From Coix lacryma-jobi var. lacryma-jobi (lineage: Eukaryota; Streptophyta; Magnoliopsida; Poales; Poaceae), in contig CM019823.1 of assembly GCA_009763385.1 (NCBI GenBank), positions 93,879,104-93,943,103 of the forward strand: 64,000 nt of DNA. Direction: 5' to 3'. Made by a program: the position numbers and the translations under genes. How positions within the stretch are numbered: the first letter of the stretch is position 1; each line of letters opens with the position of its first letter. Shown here piece by piece: positions 43,177 to 53,545 of this stretch. Under the pieces are notes generated by a model. It ran no database searches and was not told the origin of the DNA. It saw only the letters and a list, made by a program, of their open reading frames with translations.

Positions 43177-44180
43177 AAGCTATAGAGGGGATGCACCGCC
43201 CGTGCACCCCGTCCACCGGCACGTGTCCCCAGGTCCTCGACCCGAGCAACACCATGCCCCGCAAGTCTTCGCTCGTCGCTGTCCCAGGCTATCAGCCACC
43301 ACAGCTGATCCTCAGGCCACCAGTCCCTCAGTCCAAGCCTCATGTCCGCCCTTCACCGCTCCCGGTCCATCGGCACGGCACGTCTCTACTTGACCTTCAC
43401 CTTGCCCTCGATCACTGTCTTCGTGCTCGACACCTGCACAACACAAGCCAAAGAACATGCGATCAAACCCGTTGACAATCACTCATCACTCGAGACTGTA
43501 ACACTCTGGTGTTAAGCAGACTAAAAACCTGACATGTCATCATATGCATTAGCATTTCACTTGAGTTGATAACCCAATTTTGCATTCACTAAAAACAAGT
43601 TTATTCTTTATGCTTGTGCTTAGTGGTAAGGAGTGTTTAAGTTGAAACCCTAGTTTATGTTTTCTTTGTGGTGTATAATGCTTTTATGCTATATAAGGGT
43701 ATTATGGTAATTTCTAATAAAGTAATGGAATCTTTACCAAATCTTGGTATTGTGTCTCAAAGGTGTATTTGGAACATGTTTCAAGTCACCATTGAGGTAT
43801 AATTCAAATTTTGGTTGGAATTCATTTAAGTAATGTTATTAAAATCAAAAATCATATTTTTATCCCCTTTCTTATCAACCAAAATATAAAAAGAATTTGA
43901 TTATGCTTCAAAAAGCAAAGTTGCTCCATTTTTGATAAGGATCAACTTTGATGTTTAAAGATTTTCAAGTTCTTATTCAAAATCTAAAGCAATTGTGAAA
44001 ATGCCCTTTTGCCCTAATTGTCCCCTTTTCATTTGCAAACCCTAATTCAAAATCTAAGCATATTCTGCATATGTTGCAAAAATAAAAGATGTTCAGTTTT
44101 GAATTCTGAGCATTTGATATTTTAGCGTATTTTCAACTTATATTCAAAAATTTGAAGTAATTTCATATAAACCGAAAGGG

Positions 44181-44188
44181 TATAAAGG
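44181..44188 (+). promoter_or_regulatory. Putative TATA box of F LTR
   Basis: TATAAAGG in the context AAAGGGTATAAAGGAGAAGG, at the boundary between AT-rich U3 and the GC-rich part. The same box occurs in the 3' LTR at 58845-58852. Another candidate, CTATATAAGGG, lies at about 43689 and 58352. Confidence 0.45.
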
Positions 44189-46523
44189 AGAAGGGGGGAT
44201 AAGTTCGATCTCCTGTTCATGGCGGTGAGAAGCCGGGTTTTGATCGTTGCTGCTCGTGTGCTGGACGTCGACCTCTCTCGAATGAGCTTGCAACTGTGTT
44301 CGTGGTGATATCAAGCAGCTGCTGGCACTCTCCCTCACGTCGTGGCGCTTTCTCTGGACCTCGCTGTCGCCGTTTTGCCACCTAGGGCACCGACGGGAAC
44401 AATCCTAGCTCTATCCCAAATTCACCGCACCCAAGCATCCTCATCCTAATTGCCTGCGGTTATAACCTCCCTACCTCCTTGCGCATCTTCAGAACCCATC
44501 CATTCGACCTCTATTGCCTCAGAGAGTTCGAGCTCGCCGTTTTTCTTCCCGCCGGGCAAAAACACCGCCGAGCTCGACCTCACCGTGGTCAGCCCAACCG
44601 GGCACTCCTTTTCTCTCCCTGTCTCGTGTTTCTATTTCGTCTTGACCCCAGGTTACTGATCGGCTTGGTAGTTTTTCATTTGATGCTCAGGTCTCGCCGG
44701 AACATCGCCTGCCTCGCCGGAATTCGCCGCTGCGAGCCACTGCTCCGTGGACCTCGTCTTCCCGTTCATCCTCCGCTTGAACCAACTACGTGGCCAGCAT
44801 CAGGGTGAGCTACTGAAGCTTCCTAGCCCCTCCGTTCTACTGCTACCGGCCTGAGTTCGCCGGAACAGCTCCGCCGCGGTTCGGTCCGCCGCTGTGCGTG
44901 GCCCGACCTCTCTGGAGTAGTAGCGTTTAGGGTTAGGGGCTCTATCGGCCGCGGGTGACTCGCCGGTGCTGGTGCTCGCGTCCGTTAGGTCTCTACTGGC
45001 CGGAGTTGGCCGGCGTAAGGCTCGCCGGCGTTCGGTGCGCCGCCGTTCGCTCGGGCCAGGGTCGGGGACCTCCCGTTTCCGAAGACGACTTTTTACAGGG
45101 TGTTGGTTGCAAAGTCCGTGACTCAGGTGAATAGCGCCATGGACTGCGGCTTAGTTTCGTTCAAGCCGAAGGGCTTTTCTGCAAAAGCGCCGAGGCGCGC
45201 GGGCGGGAGCCAGGCCGGGCCTGTTTTTCGAGCGCGCTGGGCCGCGCTAGACTGGGCCGAAAGCCCAGTTTGGGCTAGAATGGTGTTTTTCTTTTTATGG
45301 CTTTATGCACAGTAGCTAATTTTGTTATTTTTGCTCTAATTTTTCTATAGCTCTGTTTATTGTGAAATTTGACATGATAGATGATAGCATGTCTGTGCTA
45401 ATATAAAAATTATGAAACTTGTGTTTGGAGCACTTTTACTATGCCAATAAAATCTGTACTTTAATTAATAAATGCAAATTTGATGAATTATGTAATTTTC
45501 TGTGTTTCTCCAAAAATCATGAAATTTGACATGTGAGTTTATGTCACTGATATCTACCTTCATGATTAATTTCAGCTCTATTTGAATAAGTATGATTTGT
45601 GTATAACTAAAGGGCTAATTAAAATGGCTTATAGAATAAAAAGAAATAGTTAATCACTTTGGATTTGTGTGACTTTTGGAATTGTTTGACAACCAGGGTA
45701 ACATTAGCATGATTTGCTCCCTGGTTATGGATTCCTTTATGCTAATGACCTTTTGTTGCTTGTTAGTTACCTAACCTTGCTTAATAGAGATAATAAAATT
45801 TGCTTAAGTAATAATATGTAGTTTAATAGCTAATTTGGTTTTGTTGATTTGCAACTTTACTGTGATGAAAGATTGTATGAATAAATGTCTACAACTTAGA
45901 AAATTTCCATCTTTACCATGATCATGTCATAAACATATCATTGATCATGCATATGCACTTCTACGTGTAGATCTCGTTTCGGAAGGACCGGATCCTCAGT
46001 GGGTTTCTCCTGAGTGTGTGGATCCTTCTGGATTTTCAGAATCTCCGGACTTCGCTAATCAACAAGGCAAGCCCCGGACATTAAACCTATCCTTGTATTT
46101 TTATAAAGTTATTTATATCACTTGAGTTAATATGATGCATTAAGTGAATAGGAGTTGGGTGAACCCTATTTGATGCATTATCAACCTTGATGATTCCAAT
46201 ACTTAACCTTGATACCGTTTTATGAAAATGCTTAGTATGCTTAGTCATGCTTTACTACTTCATTATAGTAGGTGCTTTTAAAAATGGTTGCTATGTTATA
46301 GAAATTATGAATCTTGAGATAACATGATAATGAAAGTAACTTACATCAAGAATGGAGTCTTGTTGTAAGGTTACTCAACCTAGGACCTTATCGTTGTTGG
46401 CATGCTGTGATTGAGACCTTTGAGTACAGCCCACATGCGGTGGTAAGCCTCGTCTATAGCTATTCCGATACTTGAGAACGGATAACCGCGTACTGGGAGT
46501 GGAGAGATGGCGGGAGTAGCGTG

Positions 46524-49500
46524 TGTGGCGGAACCATCCTGATTATAAGAGCTCAAGTATTATCTTAGCCAAATCCGTCTGACTTCAACTGATACTTGAA
46601 CCCATATAACCCCGGTAGTCCGGAAATCTCGAAGGATTTCTAACACCATACATCATACAGGATCGCATCGTTCAAGGATTACATTCGTAAAGATACATCA
46701 TAACGAAAACGAAACCGAATTTAAAATATCAGAGTGCGAATTTAAAACGGAGTTATTACAATACTGAATTTTGAAAGTGCGGAAGCTGAAATTGTTTAAA
46801 GCACGACCACCACACACGTGGTCCAAATAAACACTGTTTGATAAAACCAACTAACACAACTCACTCTTCCCTTTTTACATAATGTGCCACTAGAAGTCTC
46901 AGACCATCAAAAGAAAAAGGGAAGCTTCTGGACGACCCTGCCCTGGGCCTACTACTCATCACCTTCCACCGGGTAGAGGCAGTGCTTACAATAGCCGAAG
47001 TAGACCTGGCCATCTGCAACAACGGGATAAACCCTGAGTACGGGAAGGTACTCAGCTAGACTTACCCGTCCAACTGAAAATAAAGACTCCAAGGGTATGC
47101 AAGGCTTTTGAGGTAGAGCTGGGATCTTTCAGTTGCGGAAAGCTTAATTTTAGATAAGAGGTAATTAATGATAATGATGAGCTGTCATTTTTAGACCTAT
47201 TCCTTAATTCTAGGTTTTCCACCTGTACTAGAGCACTCACTTGAATCTATCAATCAATAATATAACCATATCTAGTTGACTTATCCACATTTTAGTTGAA
47301 CCTTAAATCATCACATGGAGTTGTATCGTGGTGAAGCTCGCCATAGTTTCCCACTAACCGGGGGAGACGGCGACTCGAATCGAATTCCAAACCAGCTGGT
47401 GAAAGACCTTTAATACCAGCCCACACTTTCCCCGTCGGGTCCATGCATTGGGCAACCGCTCGATGCTTGTTCGTGGTGGTAATCGTCGCGGCTCACAGCA
47501 CGGACCGCCCAATTGGAACCTGGCGATGGCCTCACGCGGCAGGTCGCAATTTCCATACTAGAGGGCACGACACGGGTTGAGACCGGCCCGAACAGCTTCT
47601 AACCGACTTTGGGGTCGATGATTACGGCACCGACATATCCCTAAGTAAAAGGGCGCGTTCAAAAATGAACGAGGGCCAACATCGATACAAACCTACACGA
47701 TCCAACAGACGGACTGCCCCCAAGTTCCAACTTGGTGCCTTGCCTTCCAGTTGACCGTATTTCATTACTACTCAGGTTCTTTTCCACGATAGCAAATATA
47801 GCCAACCGTGATCCGGTAACTACCCATCAGGGTATTACAGAAACATCCTCAACTATTACTTTTATTCAGCAGGCTAAGCAATTCTACATTATAAAAGTAA
47901 GTAACAGGATAACAAGGTGGGTAATAATCAATAATCAAGGAACGATAATGCAGCAAGTAGGATTCAATCAACTCCTATACCTAATGCATCACAATATAAA
48001 ATACTCAAGTAATTTAATTATAAAACTAGGAGACTTAGAATGCTCCGGGGCTTGCCTTGGGTGAAGACCGAGGCCTCGTGGGAGGGGCACTCGGGCAAGT
48101 TAGTGTCGCTGGCGGGGTCGACTTCCTCGGCTTGCTGAAGCTCCGGAATCTGTTGCTCAGCGTTTGCTTCTGGCTCCTGCTCGGGCTCCGGAGGGGTCGA
48201 TCCTATTGCATGCGACGAATAATAAATATTTGCAATGCGGGTGCAAGATGTGTGGTATGAGAAGAGCATTTCTTGCAAACCAACAAAAACCAACTTGTGA
48301 ACCACTTTCGACATTGAGGTAAATACTTATTTAATTCATAAAACAAAATCCATTTATTCACCTTTTTCTTATTTAATAATTCAAAAGAAACTTAGGTTTG
48401 AACTGCAAGTGCACTTTTCTGGACTCAGAAAAATCCACAAAAATTCCAGAAGGCAAACAACAGTTGCTGGACTCCACTGAACAAATTTCAGCCAAAAATA
48501 AAATACAGAACTGCAGATATAAAAATGACAAGCAAACTACCCAAAAAGGTGTTTTGAACTAGCTCCTCATTCAAAAGTGTCAAACAGCAGATTTCATAAT
48601 TTTCCTGGCTTCTTTTACTCAAAAGCATTCTACTGCAGAAAACTTGTGGCCAGAGCATAAACATACAAGCCTACACCAAATAAACAAATCTATCCCAAAA
48701 TAAACCACTTGAACTACAACCCTACTGGAAAAGGGTGATAAACTCAACTTCATATTTTTCCCAGATTCTACTTCACATTTTATGCTTATCAAGAAAGTTC
48801 CATGAACAGAAACATTATATTATTTCTGACATGAATTTCCAAAGAAAAACATAGAAAAGCACATTTGTAAAACAACTTCAGATTTCTTCACATAATAGAT
48901 CATGCTTACATTTTTCCTAGCTTGGACATCATAAACAGAGACTATACAAATTTTCCCATATTTTATTTCAGCATATAAAACACCTTAACATTTATTCTTA
49001 AGAAATCAGCCAAAAAGGACTTTAAACCATAACAGAAAATTTTTCCACATAAACAGTGCATCATATATTTTTCACAGGTGTAAAACAGCATAATAAACTT
49101 ACACAAAATTTTCCAGAAATTAACTCAACCAGAAAACATATATAACCATTTATCTTAGCAAAAGCATATAAACTGGAATAAATGAAAACAGTAAAATAAA
49201 CTCCTACCAAAAATACTTTCATATTTTTCCATGATAGATCTGCTCATAAACAAACTAGCAAAACTGAAAGCACTCCATTTGGACTAACAAAACAGGATCT
49301 ACAAAATAAACAAGCATTTACTGGAAATAGAAAAACATTTTGGAAAACGTTTTCTGGAAAACACTCGGCGCACGGAATAGGTGTGTGTTCGCTCGAGGCC
49401 CGGCTCGAACGAGACAGTGCCCGAGGGTTTGCTCGAGGCCTAGCTCGAGCGAGATGATAAAAACAAACGTCTGTCCGAGGCATGGCTCGAAGGCTCGGGC

Positions 49501-51374
49501 GAGACGGAAAACAATCGCCCGTCCGAGGCCTGGCTCGAGGGCTCGGGCGAGACGGAAAACAATTGCCCGTCCGAGGCCTGGCTCGAGGGCTCAGGCGAGA
49601 CGGAAAACAATCGCCCGTCCGAGGCCTGGCTCGAGGGCTCGGGCGAGACGGAAAACAATCGCCCGTCCGAGGCCTGGCTCGAGGGCTCGGTCGAGATGGA
49701 AAACAATCGCCCGTCCGAGGCCTGGCTCGAGGGCTCGGGCGAGACGGAAAAACAATCGCCCGTCCGAGGCCTGGCTCGAGGGCTCGGGCGAGACGGAACT
49801 GGCTCGAGGGCTCGGGCGAGACGGAAAAACAGGGGACAGGTTTGACCGTCGATTCCTCGCCGACGATGAGGTCGCCGGCGGGGAAGCTAGGCTTGTGGAC
49901 TCGCCTCGACGAGGCACATCGAGTGGTGTAGGTGGTTTGGCTAGCGCACGGCCGGAGCATGCCGGCAGCGAGCGGCGGCGCACGGTGATGGCGGCAACGC
50001 GCGGCTACGCCGTTTCCAGCGGTCGCCGGTGGAATTGGGGGAGGCAAGGGCTCACTCGAACCCTAGGGAGTGAGACTTGGTGGTTGGGTTGGCTTGGGGA
50101 GCGTCGGAGGAGCTTGACCGCGTGCACAGACCATGGCGGCGGCCATGGCGCTCCGCCGGGGAAGAAGAGGTGGGAGAGAGCGGTAGCGTTGAAGCTAGGT
50201 GGTGTTCTCACCTTGCCTTGGCTTGGTGATGCTTGACGGCGAAGGAGGGAGACGGTGGAGGTCGGGTCGGGGAGGAACGACGATGCGGGCTCTGCGGTGG
50301 CGACGACGAAACGAAGGGGGCGCTTCGTCCTCCAGCGGCGATGGGGCTTGGTCGGGGACGACGACGTGCGCACGGCGTGTGCACGGTGTAGGCGGAGAAG
50401 CTGGCGAGAGGGATTGGGTGGTGGTGGTCGGGTGTGGCCGGAACGGCGGAGGGGAGTGATGGTAGTGAACGGTCGGCGAGGGTGGCGGACGCTTGCGCGT
50501 TCGTGGGAGCGGAGAGGGAGAGCGGGAGTGAGAGCGAGCGAGTGGAATGGCAGTGGGGAGAGGGGAGTGCGGTGCGCTCGGGGTTTTGGCTTGGTTTGGC
50601 CGGCCGGTGGTCGTGGCGGGGCCACGGCAGCGCGGTCGGCGAGGCAGCGCGGGCGATGCCGTGCACGGCGAGCGGGCGCGGCAGGCGAGGCGAGCGGAGA
50701 GTGGCCGGGAAGATAGCTTGCGTGCTCGGATGAGAGGGGATCGAGCGAGGAGTGGCCGGCGAGGATCCTCGGCAGGATACGGCGGCCACGTGGCGGTTGC
50801 GGCCGGCGTACGGCACGGGCGTCAGGCGGGCGGCGGTGCGCGGCGCGCGGGCGAGTGTGGAAGCGGGCCGGCGCACGCGAGTTGGGCCGAAAGGCCAGAT
50901 GGGCCGAAAGGTGGGGCGCGGGAGAAATCGTTTTCCTTTTTCTTTTTCCAAATTCTTTTCAAACTTTGACCATTCAAAACACTTTCAAAAACTCCAAACT
51001 AGGTTTTGACCCAAATATGAAAGTTGCTCAAAATAATTTTCTCTACAACTTTCATATAAGACACTTTTTCTAAAAACCATTTTTACAACCTCCACATAAA
51101 TAAAGCCAATTTTGCAACATAAACCATTTTCTTTGCCTCATCTTTATCTGATAAACTATTTTGAACTAGGTCAAAAACTCCAACTCTATTTTATAAAACT
51201 CTTTGCCCAAGCAGAGATCCACTTAAATCATCGAGTCAAATAGAAATCCAAATCCAAATAAATAAACAAAAGACAAAAGCACTCTCATGCACATGAAATG
51301 ATGCAATGCATTGCTTATGCTTCTTAGTAGCTAATTGCAATTCCTAATGCAGTGCTTGACACTAGGGTGTCACA
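46524..51374 (-). mobile_element. Solo LTR G of the D family (4,851 bp)
   Basis: Runs from TGTGGCGGAACC to GTGTCACA, flanked by TSD GCGTG (46519-46523 and 51375-51379). It has no internal region. It aligns along its length with D's LTRs but is clearly diverged. It is longer because of a 48-bp minisatellite at the site where D's LTRs vary. It must be younger than F, in whose LTR it lies. It probably arose by LTR-LTR recombination. Confidence 0.92.
49473..49840. repeat. 48-bp minisatellite in solo LTR G
   Basis: Seven or so copies with period 48 bp: GTCCGAGG starts at about 49473, 49521, 49569, 49617, 49665, 49713 and 49762. The last copies are truncated, and a partial upstream unit covers about 49395-49450. 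The unit contains CTGGCTCGAGGGCTCGGGCG and a GAAAACAAT stretch. As 48 is a multiple of three, long reading frames appear on both strands; these are not genes. D's LTRs lack the array. Confidence 0.9.
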
Positions 51375-52291
51375 GCGTGTACCCTCGGGGCTATGAGATA
51401 GTCGGGTTCGAGGTGTACTGTACTCTCGGGTGACGCTGGACCCGTTCTTGTATGGGAGGATCTATAGATAGGGTTGACGTATGCAAGATTAAGTTCTACA
51501 TATGTCGTGTGGTACTGAATCCCCAGCTGGGTTTGAACGATTCGAATCGCCGTGTTTCCTCGGATATGGAACCTCAATCCACTGACCCGCACCGTAGTAA
51601 TGAATGGAATCTTGATGAGATGAGAACAAAAGATGTGGTATGCTTATGAAAGTTTGAGAATCTTTGTATAGTTATGAAATTTAATCTTGAGTTAAAACTT
51701 GAAAATAGGTTTTACTATTAGTAAGCTTTTATGCAAAAGAAATGTTTGGATCTTGCTAAAGCCTTACCTTGAATCCCTATAGCCTTCATATCTGAGTTTT
51801 CTCCTCTTTTCTAGACGGTTAAGTCTTGTTGAGTACTTTTGTACTTAGGGTTTGTTAACCTTTGTTGCAGGTGAGTTCATTGATCATCCTTTTGGTGGTC
51901 AATGTTTCTTCACTCTTGTGGAGGAGAGTGATAATGACTCTGATGTTTGACCTTGGGCAAGTAACAACAATTTGTGTGGTATTTGTAATATGAAGTTCTG
52001 AACCTTTTATGTAATAAGTACTTATGGTTTGTAAACTTTTAAACCTAAGTTTCGATCTATTTTATATACTCTTTCCGCTTTACTCTGATTTATCTTATCC
52101 ATAAAACTATTGTAATACTGTGATGCTTGATGAGGGAAGTCCTAAAAAGAATGTAATGTGGATGATTCGGGTTTCCCAAGGACACCCGACTAATCTCTTG
52201 AGTCATTTGGAACTCGTGCACGCCAACCAGAAGTCTTGAAGACAATGATGGGTGCATGTGGGCCACTTAATTCAGGAGGTTCTGCCACAGC

Positions 52292-52303
52292 TGGTATCAG
52301 AGC
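52292..52303 (+). other. tRNA-iMet primer-binding site of F
   Basis: TGGTATCAGAGC, a perfect 12-base match to the usual plant initiator-Met primer site, two bases after the LTR end TGCCACA. It primes minus-strand DNA synthesis. Confidence 0.93.
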
Positions 52304-52778
52304 TGGTTCCCTTAGAAAGTATAACAGTATTCATTTTTGAAAACTTCAAAATTTTTGAGTCAAACTAAATTTCAAATTAGTTTGAGTCCAAATTGCTTCT
52401 AAGACTTGTCTTATTCTTCTGACTTGCCTTAATTCATTCTTTAGACTTATCCTTCTATCTAAATGGATATGTTTTTAGTATAGTTATGGTGATATTTATA
52501 TCTAAGGAACAATACTTATAACATTATAATATGGCCCTAAGTGTGAAAAGAAAGTTTATTCACTTTTATTATAAGTGATTACTTTAAAGTAATTATTTGT
52601 TTGATGTGTGTTTGTTCGTAAGTACGATTCATGCATCATGATTGATAACATATAATTAACTTTCCCTCTTAGAAGTTGTATCTAAATAGAGTCTATATGT
52701 CTACCTAATTATAAAACTCTGTCTCTTAATCTTAGAACATATATAGTTCTAATATTCAAAATATAAATATTTTGGCAG
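52304..52778 (+). promoter_or_regulatory. F leader with donor- and acceptor-like sites
   Basis: Noncoding leader. GTAAGTACGATTCATGCATC starts at 52618, a strong 5' splice-site match that is also conserved in D (20229, minus strand). TATTTTGGCAG ends at 52778, directly before the H3-mimic ATG. The predicted intron is 161 nt. A second acceptor-like AG lies before gag at 53545, giving a 928-nt intron. Use of these sites is inferred. Confidence 0.5.
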
Positions 52779-53324
52779 ATGGTCCGTACCAAACAGACTG
52801 CACGCAAGTGTACCGGACCTCGAGGTGTTCCGCGACACGTTCTTGCCCCAAGAGATGATGAACCCGCAGATAGTGTGGGAAGCAACCAGCCAGTGGTTGC
52901 TTATGAAGAAGGTGAAGGAAGTAACAGTGCCTCGTCACAACTTCAGGCGGAAGTAGACCGCCTGTACATGGAGTTGGCAAGGGCAAATGGAGAAAGGATG
53001 AGGGGCACCAGAGAGAAGGAAGAGTTACGTGAGCAGTTGCAATACCACCACGAGCAACATCAAGAGTATGAGTGTAAGTGGAGGAAGGCCGTTGAACAGA
53101 GGAATCGGGCACGAACCCGAGTAGATGTAATGAGGGACAATCAGAACCTCATGCAGATCCATCATGCTGACCTTCATAGGCAGGTGGAGGAGCTGACTGC
53201 ACAGTTGCAGCCAGAACCTGCTACGCCACCTACTCCGGAGGCGGAATCTGAGGTGGAAGAAGAGGAAGAAGAAGATGAGGAGTTAGAGCCGGTGGAGTAT
53301 GAAGTCTTATCTGGGGAAGAGTGA
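52779..53324 (+). CDS. F accessory protein with histone H3 tail mimic
   Basis: Intact, 181 codons. The N-terminus M-V-R-T-K-Q-T-A-R-K-C-T-G is identical to H3 at R2-K9 and T11-G12, with Val for A1 and Cys for S10. Val after Met permits Met removal, so the lysines fall at positions 4 and 9 as in H3. Homology to H3 ends there. PRGVPRHVLAP follows and is shared with D. Residues about 50-145 are a predicted coiled coil (LQAEVDRLYMELARANGER, EELREQLQYHHEQ), and residues about 150-181 are very acidic (EVEEEEEEDEELE). It sits between primer site and gag, in its own frame, behind an acceptor-like site. The role is unknown; binding or decoying of chromatin factors is inference. Confidence 0.8.
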   Translation: MVRTKQTARKCTGPRGVPRHVLAPRDDEPADSVGSNQPVVAYEEGEGSNSASSQLQAEVDRLYMELARANGERMRGTREKEELREQLQYHHEQHQEYECKWRKAVEQRNRARTRVDVMRDNQNLMQIHHADLHRQVEELTAQLQPEPATPPTPEAESEVEEEEEEDEELEPVEYEVLSGEE

Positions 53325-53545
53325 TAGACCTAGAGGTTGAGGAAACATGAGATGTATCCTAGTGTGACCCTTCTGACTTTGTAACCTAGTTAGTCAGAAA
53401 ACCTCTAGTATGGTCAGTTGTGCAAGACAGTGGTTTCAGTAGTCCTGCCCAAGAGCGGACTTGTATGATAAATAAGTTGAGCATGGTATGCATGTTATGA
53501 TGTATAAATATGAATGTTAATCAAAGTATGGTTTGTTTTAAACAG
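53325..53545 (+). promoter_or_regulatory. F spacer with gag acceptor-like site
   Basis: Noncoding spacer of 221 bp between the accessory ORF and gag. It ends TGGTTTGTTTTAAACAG directly before the ATG at 53546, a pyrimidine-rich acceptor-like site. The frame is open back to an ATG at 53510, but the 53546 start (MPVNTRGA) matches D's gag start (MPALTRSQ). Confidence 0.45.

Larger units (their letters stand above)
43497..52289 (+). repeat. 5' LTR of F, interrupted by solo LTR G
   Basis: LTR parts are 43497-46523 and 51380-52289. AT-rich U3 is followed by a TATAAAGG box (44181-44188), a GC-rich stretch (about 44210-45290) and long AT-rich sequence. The start TGTAACACTCTGGTGTTA forms a hairpin. 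The junctions with G carry the TSD GCGTG, and the empty site is seen in the 3' LTR near 61180. Short ORFs in the GC-rich part repeat in both LTRs and are not genes. Confidence 0.92.

Noticed and set aside
44450..44808. Two overlapping ORFs repeated at 59113-59471
   Set aside because: They lie at the same position in both LTRs of F, in the GC-rich part, and overlap in two frames without domain similarity.
49340..50236. 298-codon ORF with a repeated GSRARARRKTIARPRP-like unit
   Set aside because: It is created by a 48-bp minisatellite (a multiple of three) in a solo LTR. The opposite strand is also open. Not a gene.
52779..52853. A captured host histone H3 gene fragment
   Set aside because: Similarity stops after about 12 residues, the following RGVPRH block is shared by D and F but not H3, and codons differ between D and F. 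A maintained or convergent peptide fits better than recent capture.
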